Shown one piece after another: positions 16,368-24,290 of a stretch of DNA of 64,000 bases (position 1 is its first letter; each line of letters starts with the position of its first letter). The position numbers were made by a program, and so were the translations under genes. The DNA lies in assembly GCA_047777415.1 (NCBI GenBank), contig JBKEEO010000001.1:1178001-1242000 (forward strand), written 5' to 3'. The notes under the pieces were generated by a model. The model was not told the DNA's origin. It saw only the letters and a list, made by a program, of their open reading frames with translations, and did no database searches. Source of the stretch: Caproicibacter sp047777415 (GTDB taxonomy: Bacteria; Bacillota; Clostridia; Oscillospirales; Acutalibacteraceae).

Positions 16368-17659
16368 AAAAGTCATTGGGACTCCGATAAAATGAATGGT
16401 GAGAAAACATTCAAAAAAGGAGAGATACCCAATGACTCACAAAAAGAATACCACAGATTTGACAGAATTGCTACTAAAATGTATGGCGCAGCCGGATCCA
16501 ATGCTGTCGATGCTGGAATGGCTGTGTACCCGTCTGATGGAAGCAGAGGTCTCCGGTATTATTGGCGCGGAAAAGAATGCACACAATCCGTCCCGCCGTG
16601 ATTACCGCTGCGGCTATCGGCCACGTCGATTGGATACTCGTATGGGGACGATGTATCTGATGGTACCAAAACTCCGAAATCAGGGCTATATCCCGTTTTT
16701 CGTAACAGAACGCAAGCGCAGTGAAACAGCGCTGATTCAAGTGGTTCAAGAAGCGTTTGTGCAGGGTGTATCTACGCGAAAGATGGAGAAACTAGCTCGC
16801 AGTCTTGGAATTGAGAATCTTTCCCGCAGTCAAGTCAGTGAAATGACGAAAGGCCTTAACGAGCAGGTGCAGTACTTCCGCAGCCGGCCTCTGACGGGTC
16901 GCTATCCTGTCATTTGGACAGATGCACTGTATGAAAAAATCCGTATGGATGGCCGGGTCGTCAGCATGGCTGTGATGGTAGTTTGCGGCGTCAATGAACA
17001 GGGGCATAGGGATATCCTCGCCGTAGAGCCAATGCTGGAAGAATCCAAAGAAAGTTATTCTCAATTGTTTCAAAGTCTTTTAGATCGTGGTCTGAAAACA
17101 CCGCTCCTGGTGATTTCAGACGCGAATAAAGGGCTGATTGCAGCCGTCCGTGAGAGTTTTCCGGGAGCCTCTTGGCAACGGTGCAAAGTCCATTTTATGC
17201 GAAATATTTTGGCTCATGTACCCCAGAAGGAAAAAGAATCCTTTGCGGCTCAGTTAAAAGAAATTTGGCTGGCACCTTCCGCTAAAATAGCTAGACAACG
17301 CGCAGAGCAAATATCAGAACAGTATGGAAAACGCTTTCCAAAAGCAATTGAGCTTCTGCAAGATGGGCTGGAAGATTCTCTAGCCTTCTATGCTTTTCCG
17401 GAACTCGACGCCCGCAAAATCTCCTCAACCAATATGCTAGAACGGCTAAACAAGGAAATCCGCCGCAGAACCAGCGTAGTCGGAATATTTCCTAATCCGG
17501 ATTCCTATCTACGGCTGGTAACAACACATCTGATGGAGTATGCGGAGGACTGGTCTATTTCCAGAGCATACTTAAACCCGAAATCCATTCTTTCACTGTT
17601 AAACGTAGCCTAATTCATTTTCCGGAGTCCCGAAATTGCGAACTTCCCTTGACACTAGG
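16328..17659 (+). mobile_element. IS256-family insertion sequence, copy 1 (inserted in panE)
   Basis: The limits come from comparing the two copies in this window and from a 9-bp target duplication, TGTAAACCA, at 16319-16327 and 17660-17668. The left end reads GATGGAGTACAATAAAG and the right end TTGACACTAGG. Imperfect terminal inverted repeats share the core AGTTCGCAATTT. A second, inner inverted repeat (GGGACTCCG...AAAATGAA) lies at 16378-16396 and 17614-17631. The element is about 1332 bp, with one transposase gene. The right boundary is uncertain by one base. Confidence 0.93.
16432..17613 (+). CDS. IS256-family transposase (copy 1)
   Basis: This is a 393-residue DDE transposase of the Transposase_mut family. 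The catalytic acidic residues are visible in their usual settings: the first Asp in IWTDALYEKI, the second in VISDANKGL, and the Glu in NMLERLNKEIRRR. The cysteine/histidine motif RCKVHFMRN also matches the family. The ATG at 16432 follows AAAAAAGGAGAG, whereas the open frame upstream lacks a site. It appears intact and is nearly identical to the copy at 58141, so both are probably recent insertions and could still be active. Confidence 0.96.
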   Translation: MTHKKNTTDLTELLLKCMAQPDPMLSMLEWLCTRLMEAEVSGIIGAEKNAHNPSRRDYRCGYRPRRLDTRMGTMYLMVPKLRNQGYIPFFVTERKRSETALIQVVQEAFVQGVSTRKMEKLARSLGIENLSRSQVSEMTKGLNEQVQYFRSRPLTGRYPVIWTDALYEKIRMDGRVVSMAVMVVCGVNEQGHRDILAVEPMLEESKESYSQLFQSLLDRGLKTPLLVISDANKGLIAAVRESFPGASWQRCKVHFMRNILAHVPQKEKESFAAQLKEIWLAPSAKIARQRAEQISEQYGKRFPKAIELLQDGLEDSLAFYAFPELDARKISSTNMLERLNKEIRRRTSVVGIFPNPDSYLRLVTTHLMEYAEDWSISRAYLNPKSILSLLNVA

Positions 17660-17660
17660 T

Positions 17661-17711
17661 GTAAACCATGTGCTGCTTTTATTGATACGTTCCATGGAAG
17701 CAATGTATTAA
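17661..17711 (+). pseudogene. Detached 3' end of the ketopantoate reductase gene
   Basis: Reading in frame with panE through one copy of the target duplication gives VNHVLLLLIRSMEAMY and then TAA, the usual last helix of ketopantoate reductases (pattern TPVN followed by a hydrophobic helix). It is separated from the rest of the gene by the IS256 element and has no start of its own. Confidence 0.88.
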
Positions 17712-17739
17712 TCAACAAATCATTCCTAGTAATGAAAAT

Positions 17740-17769
17740 CCGCCCGACCGTGAAATTACGGTCGGGCGG
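17740..17769 (-). terminator. Terminator of the lysA operon
   Basis: A perfect 12-bp stem (CCGCCCGACCGT with ACGGTCGGGCGG) encloses a GAAATT loop. On the minus strand it is followed by GATTTTCATT and lies 29 bases past the lysA stop. It may also stop plus-strand transcripts leaving the IS element. Confidence 0.75.
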
Positions 17770-17797
17770 ATACGATTACAGCGATATTCTGAAACAG

Positions 17798-19060
17798 TTA
17801 CGGCCGTTTGGGAAGACCGGGGTAATCGAGCGTTGCAAAGTAGTCGGCAGGGGTTTCCGCGCGCCGAATGACGTCAAATGAGCCGTCCTCATGAAGAAGT
17901 ACCTCTGCGCTGCGCAGCTTGCCGTTGTAGTTATAGCCCATGGAGTGCCCGTGGGCGCCGGCATCATGCAGGACAATTAGGTCCCCTATGTCGATTTTCG
18001 GCAGCATTCGGTCAACAGCAAACTTATCATTGTTTTCACACAAGCCGCCCGTCACATCGTATTTGTGGTCACAGGGGGCATCCTCTTTGCCCATCACGGT
18101 GATATGGTGATAAGCGCCGTACATAGCAGGACGCATCAAGTTGGCGGCGCAGGCGTCCAGCCCAATATATTCTTTATAAATGTGTTTTTCACGGATGGCT
18201 TTTGCTACCAGAATCCCGTAGGGTCCTAGCATAAAGCGGCCCATTTCCGTGTAAATGGCGACATCGCCCATTCCTGCCGGAACCAGAATTTCTTCGTACA
18301 CCTTTTTGACTTGGCGCCCAATTTCCAAAATATCCGGTGGTGTTTGGTCGGGACGGTAAGCTACCCCCACACCGCCGGACAGGTTGATAAAGGAAATATG
18401 TGCGCCGGTTTCACGGTGCAGGTCAACCGCCAGTTGGAACAAAACGCCGGCGAGCGCGGGATAATACTCGTTGCCCGTTGTGTTGCTGGCAAGAAACGCA
18501 TGAATCCCGAAGTTTTTAGCGCCGAGCTTCATCAATTTTTTGAAGCCTTCTGTCATCTGTTCGCGGGTAAAGCCGTATTTTGCGTCTCCGGGGTTGTCCA
18601 TAATTTCATTGCTTGCCTTGAAAACTCCGCCGGGATTATAACGGCAGCTGATGGTTTCCGGAATGCCTGTTAAGCGGTCGAGAATATCAATGTGGGTAAA
18701 ATCGTCCAGGTTAATGGTTGCACCCAGTTTTGCGGCAAGCTTAAAATCTTCATCCGGGGTGTCGTTGGAGGAAAACATAATCTCTTCGCCCTTTAGCCCG
18801 ACTGCATCGGATAGCATCAGTTCTGTTAGGGAAGAACAGTCTGCACCGCATCCCTCTTCCTTCAGTATTTGCAAAAGATACGGATTAGGCGTAGCTTTCA
18901 CGGCGAAATATTCCCGGTAACCGGGATTCCAGGAGAATGCTTGTTTGATTTTTCTTGCATTTTCGCGAATCCCCTTTTCATCATAAAGATAAAACGGAGT
19001 AGGTACTTTCTTTTCAATTTCCCTGAGCTTGTCCAATGTTACAAAAGGTCTTTTTTTCAT
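17798..19060 (-). CDS. lysA: Diaminopimelate decarboxylase
   Basis: This is a PLP-dependent enzyme that decarboxylates meso-diaminopimelate to L-lysine, the last step of lysine synthesis. The 420-residue protein is of fold type III (alanine racemase-like barrel). The PLP lysine lies in YFAVKATPNP (near residue 54), and the glycine-rich phosphate site appears as NLSGGVGVAYRP. The C-terminal beta domain has GLCENNDKF, carrying the Cys that contributes to the active site across the dimer. Its ATG overlaps the stop of the upstream TrmB-type regulator by four bases, so the two are cotranscribed from the promoter at 19798-19826. Some relatives act on ornithine or carboxynorspermidine, but length and motifs fit LysA best. 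Confidence 0.92.
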   Translation of the reverse strand: MKKRPFVTLDKLREIEKKVPTPFYLYDEKGIRENARKIKQAFSWNPGYREYFAVKATPNPYLLQILKEEGCGADCSSLTELMLSDAVGLKGEEIMFSSNDTPDEDFKLAAKLGATINLDDFTHIDILDRLTGIPETISCRYNPGGVFKASNEIMDNPGDAKYGFTREQMTEGFKKLMKLGAKNFGIHAFLASNTTGNEYYPALAGVLFQLAVDLHRETGAHISFINLSGGVGVAYRPDQTPPDILEIGRQVKKVYEEILVPAGMGDVAIYTEMGRFMLGPYGILVAKAIREKHIYKEYIGLDACAANLMRPAMYGAYHHITVMGKEDAPCDHKYDVTGGLCENNDKFAVDRMLPKIDIGDLIVLHDAGAHGHSMGYNYNGKLRSAEVLLHEDGSFDVIRRAETPADYFATLDYPGLPKRP

Positions 19061-19761
19061 TTTAATTCCCTTCCCTGTGTCAATTTTATCAGTTTGATTT
19101 CATTTTTTAATGCCTCTTTAAAAAGGCTGACCAAATTGTCTTTTTTGGAGTATAAACAGGTTGAATTTTCTCCGTTGTCCAAATCTCCGGTCAGCACGCT
19201 GGCAGAATCTACGATGAGTCGGATTTGTTTTTGCTTTTTTTCCGTACAGTATACTGTGGCATTCGGCAGATTGAGGGGCTGATCCGTAATGATGACGACT
19301 TTTCGTTTGCGTTCCGCTGTCTCTTTTAGTTCTGGAATAATCAATTTCATCAGTTCTGCGGACATGGAAGCATAGACCCGTTCTTTTGCTTCCCGAACCA
19401 TATTTCGCATCTTAAGTAAAATATGCTTTTCGCCTGCGATGGTAATGTAGCCATCCGAATCGGGTCTGCATTTGGGCTGCAGATGTTTGAGTTCTTCGGC
19501 ATCTTTCTGCAGGCTGTAAATGCAGTTGCCGCAGAATTCCTCCAACGGAACCGGCGTGTAGTGTGAGGTGGCCCCTTCCACAAGCCTTGCCGCCCCTTTG
19601 GCAACCAACCCGGACAGCGCCGAATAGACATTGGACCGTGAGATTCCTGTTACCTTTGCTGCTTCATAACCGGTTAGGCCGCCCTGCGCCAAAAGGGACA
19701 GGTAGAGTTTTGCTTCCTGCTGGGTCAAACCAAAATGTGTCAGCAGTAAAACTGCATTCAT
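19057..19761 (-). CDS. TrmB-family transcriptional regulator, cotranscribed with lysA
   Basis: This 234-residue protein has an N-terminal winged helix (residues 1-75) with the TrmB pattern FGLTQQEAKLYLSLL and recognition helix GISRSNVYSALSGL. The C-terminal region (about 100-234) resembles the TrmB ligand-sensing or dimerisation part. The start ATG at 19761 has AGGTGA five bases upstream; the open frame extends further without a site. It overlaps lysA by four bases. A palindrome covering its own promoter suggests self-regulation, and by coupling control of lysA. The effector is unknown; lysine or diaminopimelate is a guess from the neighbour. TrmB proteins are better known as sugar regulators in archaea. 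Confidence 0.87.
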   Translation of the reverse strand: MNAVLLLTHFGLTQQEAKLYLSLLAQGGLTGYEAAKVTGISRSNVYSALSGLVAKGAARLVEGATSHYTPVPLEEFCGNCIYSLQKDAEELKHLQPKCRPDSDGYITIAGEKHILLKMRNMVREAKERVYASMSAELMKLIIPELKETAERKRKVVIITDQPLNLPNATVYCTEKKQKQIRLIVDSASVLTGDLDNGENSTCLYSKKDNLVSLFKEALKNEIKLIKLTQGRELK

Positions 19762-19776
19762 AGTGTCACCTGCAAA

Positions 19777-19802
19777 ATAGTGTTTCTTAATGGGAACACT
19801 AT
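19777..19802. promoter_or_regulatory. Palindromic operator at the TrmB-regulator/lysA promoter
   Basis: Perfect 8-bp arms ATAGTGTT (19777-19784) and AACACTAT (19795-19802) are separated by 10 bases. The arm at 19795-19802 overlaps the -10 box of the minus-strand promoter, so a bound protein would block transcription. The regulator encoded immediately downstream is the obvious candidate. Confidence 0.65.
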
Positions 19803-19826
19803 AATCAATTTCGGAATGATTGTCAA
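19798..19826 (-). promoter_or_regulatory. Promoter of the regulator-lysA operon
   Basis: On the minus strand TTGACA (19821-19826) and TATAGT (19798-19803) are 17 bases apart, a near-consensus sigma-A promoter 37 bases before the regulator start. Confidence 0.8.
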
Positions 19827-19860
19827 GTTTTCTTGAGAAATCATTATTTTTTAAGAATTT

Positions 19861-19875
19861 TGTGATTTTATCACA
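19861..19875. promoter_or_regulatory. Palindrome upstream of the thioredoxin gene
   Basis: TGTGATTTTATCACA is a perfect inverted repeat (6-3-6), 69 bases before the thioredoxin start and upstream of a TATAAT at 19897-19902. It resembles half-sites bound by CRP/FNR-type or Rex-type regulators; which one, if any, cannot be decided. Confidence 0.35.
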
Positions 19876-19943
19876 TACAAAGCTTGACGCGGTGGTTATA
19901 ATAAATTTAGCAAAACAAATATGAAGAAAGGAAGATAAATCAT

Positions 19944-20255
19944 ATGGCAGTTGTAACAATAACAAACGAAAATTTTGAGTCAACAGTTTTAAAATCCGAT
20001 AAGCCGGTGCTTGTAGACTTTTGGGCGTCCTGGTGCGGACCTTGCCGAATGGTTTCTCCGATTGTGGATGAAATCGGCAATGAATCCGACGGAAGATATT
20101 TGGTAGGCAAGGTGAATGTGGACGAACAGCCCGATATTGCCGCGCGCTACAATATTATGAGTATTCCAACACTGATTGTGTTTAAAAACGGTCAGGCTGT
20201 TAAGACATCTGTAGGCGTTCGCAGCAAGCAGGATATTTTGTCCATGCTCGAATAA
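19944..20255 (+). CDS. trxA: Thioredoxin
   Basis: This is a small cytoplasmic disulfide reductase of 103 residues, the normal size for TrxA. It carries the classical active site WCGPC (about 30-34), the preceding FWAS, the buried Asp of VLVDFWA and the cis-proline loop SIPTL. The ATG follows AAAGGAAG. It stands alone between the divergent regulator-lysA operon and a strong terminator. A thioredoxin reductase gene is not in the window. Confidence 0.96.
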   Translation: MAVVTITNENFESTVLKSDKPVLVDFWASWCGPCRMVSPIVDEIGNESDGRYLVGKVNVDEQPDIAARYNIMSIPTLIVFKNGQAVKTSVGVRSKQDILSMLE

Positions 20256-20310
20256 AAGTTGTTTTATAAAAAGCCCTCCTTAGGATAAATTCTCAATCAT
20301 CTTTGTTCCA

Positions 20311-20350
20311 AATCCGCAAAAGCCGATTCAACTGGCTCTTGCGGATTTTT
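20311..20350 (+). terminator. Terminator of the thioredoxin gene
   Basis: The stem ATCCGCAAAAGCC with GGCTCTTGCGGAT is followed by TTTTTCT, 55 bases after the trxA stop. Confidence 0.88.
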
Positions 20351-20389
20351 CTGCCGTTTGCCATAATAATAGCAAAAGGAGGGTTTGCC

Positions 20390-20902
20390 ATGCTAAAGAT
20401 TGTGCAGGGAGATATTACCAAACAGAAAGTTGATGCCATAGTCAATGCCGCTAATTGTACTCTGCTGGGTGGTGGCGGTGTGGACGGTGCAATTCATCGG
20501 GCGGCGGGGCCTGAATTACTGGAGGAATGCCGTAAACTTCATGGATGTGAAACCGGGAAGGCGAAGATTACAGGAGGCTATCGCTTGCCAGCAAAATATG
20601 TCATTCATACCCCGGGACCAATATGGAGAGGCGGAAACAATGGGGAAGATGAACTGCTTGCAGGGTGTTATCGCGAAAGTTTGCTTCTCGCTTCTCGGTA
20701 CGGTTGTAAAACAGTGGCATTTCCGTCCATCAGTACGGGCGTTTACCGTTTCCCGCTTCAACGGGCGGCACGCATTGCGGTTCGTGAAATTTTGTCGTTT
20801 TTAAAATCCGACGAGATTGTGAGCACAGTGTTTATGGTTTGCTTTGACCCTTTGACCAAATCTGCCTACGAAACTGCTCTTCGAGAACAGCAGCAATTTT
20901 GA
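20390..20902 (+). CDS. Macro-domain protein (ADP-ribose / O-acetyl-ADP-ribose hydrolase type)
   Basis: The 170-residue protein is a single macro domain, close to the YmdB/MacroD class that removes acetyl from O-acetyl-ADP-ribose and ADP-ribose from proteins. Visible hallmarks are GDITKQKVDAIVNAANCTLLG with the substrate Asn residues, the GGGVDGAIHRAAG loop that binds the distal ribose, and SISTGVYRFP near the phosphate site. The start ATG at 20390 has AAAAGGAGGG upstream; an upstream in-frame extension has no site and overlaps the trxA terminator. It is probably a single-gene unit. The physiological substrate is unknown, since no sirtuin or ADP-ribosyl transferase gene is nearby. Confidence 0.93.
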   Translation: MLKIVQGDITKQKVDAIVNAANCTLLGGGGVDGAIHRAAGPELLEECRKLHGCETGKAKITGGYRLPAKYVIHTPGPIWRGGNNGEDELLAGCYRESLLLASRYGCKTVAFPSISTGVYRFPLQRAARIAVREILSFLKSDEIVSTVFMVCFDPLTKSAYETALREQQQF

Positions 20903-21021
20903 AATTTTTTGGCAGTGCTTTGGCCGCACAAGAATTTACGGATTCTTCCCGAATTTGTGTCTGGAGCAGAATGAATCATCGTTAATTCTTTGAGAATATT
21001 TATGATTTGAAAAAAGATTGA

Positions 21022-21050
21022 TTGAATTTTAACTAATTCAGGACTATAAT
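21022..21050 (+). promoter_or_regulatory. Promoter of the membrane pyrophosphatase gene
   Basis: TTGAAT (21022-21027) and TATAAT (21045-21050), spacer 17, lie 38 bases before the start codon. Confidence 0.8.
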
Positions 21051-21087
21051 AATGATAGTGTTATCAGAGAATTAAGGAGGGGTTTTC

Positions 21088-23208
21088 ATGGAAGCAACGA
21101 TTCTGGCACCAGTTGGCGCTGTTGTTGCACTGTTGTTCGCGTGGTATCTTGCCGCAAAAGTTTTAAAATCAGATGAAGGCAACGACCGCATGAAGCAGAT
21201 TTCTCGTGCGGTGCGCAGGGGAGCAAATGCGTATCTCAAGCGTCAGTATACCGGAGTTGGTATCTTTTTTGCCGTGATGTTTGTTGTGTTGCTCATCATG
21301 GCTTTTTCCGGATTTCTAACGATGTTTGTTCCATTTGCTTTTTTAACAGGCGGTTTTTTTTCCGGCCTGTCCGGATTTATTGGCATGAAAATCGCCACGA
21401 ATGCCAATGATCGCACAGCAAACGCTGCGCAGCACAGTCTGAATTCCGGACTGCATATTGCTTTTTCAGCGGGTGCAGTCATGGGATTTGTTGTTGTGGG
21501 ACTGGGCCTTGTTGATATTTCTTTCTGGTATTACTTTTTGAAATTCTGGTATTCGGATCCGGCGCATCTTGTTGTTGCCGCAGGGCAGACGCTTGAAAAT
21601 GCGCAGGCGCAAGCGATTACTTCGGCAATGCTGACATTTGGAATGGGTGCTTCTTCCATGGCACTGTTTGCGCGTGTAGGCGGCGGTATCTTTACAAAAG
21701 CCGCGGATGTCGGTGCGGACTTAGTCGGCAAAGTGGAAGCCGGTATCCCGGAGGATGACCCGAGAAACCCTGCGGTTATCGCTGATAATGTCGGTGATAA
21801 CGTCGGTGATGTTGCCGGAATGGGTGCGGACCTTTATGAATCCTATGTGGGTTCCATCATTTCCACAGCGGCTCTTGCCGCGGCAGCCGGTTTGGGCTTT
21901 AGCGGCGTCACCATACCAATGGTCATGGCGGCGGTCGGCATCCTTGCTTCTATGATTGGTACATTCTTTGTCCGCACAAAAGAAGGAGCAACGCAGAAAA
22001 ACCTGCTCACTGCTCTTCGCCGCGGCACTTGGATCAGTGCGCTGATGATTGCGGTAGTATCCTATCCGCTCATTCGGTTTGGACTTGGCGCGGATAAAGT
22101 AGGACTTTATTTTGCGATTCTCAGCGGACTTCTGGCGGGAATTCTCATCGGTGTTTCCACCGAATACTTTACGTCCGATACATATAAGCCAACCCAGTCG
22201 CTGGCAAAAGATTCTGCAGGCGGGCCGGCCACGGTTATCATCGGCGGACTTGCACTTGGGATGCAATCGACCGTTTTTCCGATTGTGATCGTTGGAGCGT
22301 CGGTTCTGATCAGTTATTTTGTTTCCGGCGGCGGCGCAGATTTTAACCACGGTTTGTATGGTATAGGCCTTTCTGCCGTCGGCATGCTCTCCACGCTTGG
22401 AATTACGCTGGCAACGGATGCTTACGGGCCGGTAGCAGATAACGCGGGCGGTATTGCCGAAATGTCGGAATTAGGCGGCGAAGTTCGTGAACGCACGGAT
22501 GCGCTTGACTCGCTTGGAAACACGACGGCAGCCACCGGAAAGGGATTCGCGATTGGTTCTGCTGCTCTGACGGCGCTTGCGCTGATTGCTTCCTATATGG
22601 ATTCCGTAAAAGTGCGTGATCCTTCATTCGAGTTCGACCTGAACGTCACGAATCCTGTCGTTCTTGTAGGCCTATTCATCGGCGGCGTTCTGCCGTTTTT
22701 GTTCTCCGCATTTACCATGAATGCGGTGGGCAGAGCTGCGCAGAGCATTGTGACTGAGGTGCGCAGGCAGTTCCATGAAATTGACGGTCTGATGGAAGGA
22801 AAGGCCGAACCGGATTATGAAACCTGTGTTGATATCTGCACGCGTTCCGCGCAGAAGGAAATGATAGCGCCGGCAGTGGTAGGCATTCTTACACCGATTC
22901 TTGTAGGCCTGTTGCTTGGTGTAAACGGTGTGGTCGGTATGCTGGCCGGTGCAACTGTGACAGGCTTTGTCACGGCTGTTATGATGGCGAATGCCGGCGG
23001 TGCATGGGATAATGCGAAGAAGTACATCGAAAGCGGAAATCTGGGAGGAAAGGGCAGCAGCGAACACAAGGCGGCCGTTGTTGGTGATACAGTCGGAGAC
23101 CCGTTCAAGGATACATCCGGACCTTCACTGAATATTCTCATTAAGCTGACTTCCATGGTTTCTATCGTATTCGCCGGACTTGTTCTTTCCGCTTCTGTGT
23201 TACATTAA
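21088..23208 (+). CDS. hppA: Membrane-bound ion-pumping pyrophosphatase, K+-dependent, probably Na+-translocating
   Basis: The enzyme hydrolyses pyrophosphate and pumps cations out across the membrane. The 706-residue protein has about 16 spans. Substrate-binding motifs are present: DVGADLVGKVE, the acidic DNVGDNVGD, and a second acidic set GDTVGDPFKD near the C-terminus. GNTTAATGKG has Ala481 and Gly484, where K+-independent enzymes have Lys and Thr, so activity should need K+. Glu251 in ADLYESYVG occupies the position seen in Na+-pumping enzymes such as that of Thermotoga maritima, so Na+ transport is likely, although Na+/H+ dual pumps share this feature. A strong AAGGAGGGG site precedes the ATG. 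Confidence 0.95.
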   Translation: MEATILAPVGAVVALLFAWYLAAKVLKSDEGNDRMKQISRAVRRGANAYLKRQYTGVGIFFAVMFVVLLIMAFSGFLTMFVPFAFLTGGFFSGLSGFIGMKIATNANDRTANAAQHSLNSGLHIAFSAGAVMGFVVVGLGLVDISFWYYFLKFWYSDPAHLVVAAGQTLENAQAQAITSAMLTFGMGASSMALFARVGGGIFTKAADVGADLVGKVEAGIPEDDPRNPAVIADNVGDNVGDVAGMGADLYESYVGSIISTAALAAAAGLGFSGVTIPMVMAAVGILASMIGTFFVRTKEGATQKNLLTALRRGTWISALMIAVVSYPLIRFGLGADKVGLYFAILSGLLAGILIGVSTEYFTSDTYKPTQSLAKDSAGGPATVIIGGLALGMQSTVFPIVIVGASVLISYFVSGGGADFNHGLYGIGLSAVGMLSTLGITLATDAYGPVADNAGGIAEMSELGGEVRERTDALDSLGNTTAATGKGFAIGSAALTALALIASYMDSVKVRDPSFEFDLNVTNPVVLVGLFIGGVLPFLFSAFTMNAVGRAAQSIVTEVRRQFHEIDGLMEGKAEPDYETCVDICTRSAQKEMIAPAVVGILTPILVGLLLGVNGVVGMLAGATVTGFVTAVMMANAGGAWDNAKKYIESGNLGGKGSSEHKAAVVGDTVGDPFKDTSGPSLNILIKLTSMVSIVFAGLVLSASVLH

Positions 23209-23225
23209 AAACTTTGCCTTCCATG

Positions 23226-23253
23226 TTGACATTGCGGTGCAGAATGATATAAT
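23226..23253 (+). promoter_or_regulatory. Orphan consensus promoter before the MATE remnant
   Basis: TTGACA (23226-23231) and TATAAT (23248-23253), spacer 16, point into the decayed transporter sequence. It was probably the promoter of that gene. Confidence 0.65.
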
Positions 23254-23317
23254 ACAGTCGTTTTGTTCGTAAGCTGCAGACAACATGGAGCGCTTTGATG
23301 CAAGGTATTGGATGAAC

Positions 23318-23551
23318 TAAAAAACGCGGCTGCATCTTTTCCATTACATAGCAATTTTTTAAAAACTGCTTGTTGGTAATGCGGATCAGATGCTGGTCAG
23401 CCATTATTCTAAAATTGCTGTGGGCGCCATTCGCAACGCGAATCAGCTGGTCGGTTTGCTGATTCTGGGTTTTTACGTTGTCAGTATGGCGTCCACATAT
23501 TTTGATGATTTTCTACAAGAAATAGGAGAGAAAACTCTATGTATCGCGTGA
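23318..23551 (+). pseudogene. Remnant of a MATE-family efflux transporter
   Basis: The frame at 23363-23551 reads LLVGNADQMLVSHYSKIAV and then GAIRNANQLVGLLILGFYVV, the first helices of a MATE multidrug/Na+ antiporter, where GN.D..M...YS..AV and AN are family landmarks. Upstream the same frame continues (LHLFHYIAIF) across a TAA stop, and no start codon with a ribosome site exists. Downstream it loses similarity after SMAST and stops at 23549. Only about 60 of the usual 450 residues remain. Its consensus promoter is still in place. Confidence 0.72.
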
Positions 23552-23621
23552 CTTGCGCAATCCTTTGGTATAGTATAGCTGTTGTAAAAAATACATAACT
23601 TAGTTAGAAAGGTCGAAATTT

Positions 23622-24290
23622 ATGATTCGAGCAGTCATTTTTGATATGGATGGCTTAATGTTTGATACCGAGAAGCTTTGTCATACCGCTACGGCTCAAG
23701 TGAGCCGGGAACTGGGATGCCCCGATTTAACTGATTTTGCACGTAATCTGATTGGAAGAAACGAAAAGGAATGCGTGAGACGTTACACTGAATTTTTTGG
23801 CGATGAATTGTTTTATCGGCGTTTTTATACTCGCAGGCAGGAAATCATAGATGCGATAATTCGGGAAAATGGTGTGCCAGTAAAGCCCGGTCTATTTGAG
23901 TTGCTGGATTTTCTGAAGCAGAGCGGTTTTCTTTTAGCGGTTGCAACTTCAACTTCCCAAAAACACGCACTTTCCTATCTGGAGCAGACCGGTGCAGCCC
24001 CTTACTTTGACCGAATGGTATTTGGTGATATGTTGGAAAAAAGCAAGCCAGCCCCGGATATCTATTTGAAAGCAGCAGAAGAACTGCAGGTGCCTCCGAA
24101 GAACTGCGTGGCTTTGGAGGATTCGCCGCTCGGAATTCGTTCAGCTCATGATGCCGGTATGACCACTATTATGATTCCGGATCTTGTTCAGCCGGATGAA
24201 TCCCTGAAAAGAATCTATGATTATTGCGAGCCTTCACTTTTTGCGGTGATAGATTTGCTTCAGGATAAACACAAGGAGAGCATGAATTGA
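23622..24290 (+). CDS. HAD-superfamily hydrolase, beta-phosphoglucomutase-like
   Basis: This is a 222-residue phosphatase or phosphomutase of HAD subfamily IA with a helical cap after the first motif. Motif I is FDMDGLMFD, with nucleophile Asp8 and acid/base Asp10. Motif II is ATSTS (near 108), motif III includes the Lys of KSKPAPD, and motif IV is ALEDSPLGI. Substrates of this class include sugar phosphates, phosphoglycolate and nucleotides; none can be picked from sequence alone. The ATG follows AGAAAGGTCG. Its stop overlaps the TTG start of the UPF0178 gene, and an AAGGAGAG site at its end serves that gene, so three genes form an operon. Confidence 0.93.
   Translation: MIRAVIFDMDGLMFDTEKLCHTATAQVSRELGCPDLTDFARNLIGRNEKECVRRYTEFFGDELFYRRFYTRRQEIIDAIIRENGVPVKPGLFELLDFLKQSGFLLAVATSTSQKHALSYLEQTGAAPYFDRMVFGDMLEKSKPAPDIYLKAAEELQVPPKNCVALEDSPLGIRSAHDAGMTTIMIPDLVQPDESLKRIYDYCEPSLFAVIDLLQDKHKESMN

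Noticed and set aside
21721..22350. A 209-codon open frame opposite the pyrophosphatase gene
   Set aside because: Shadow of a strongly biased coding sequence; composition is His/Arg/Cys-rich and unlike a protein family.
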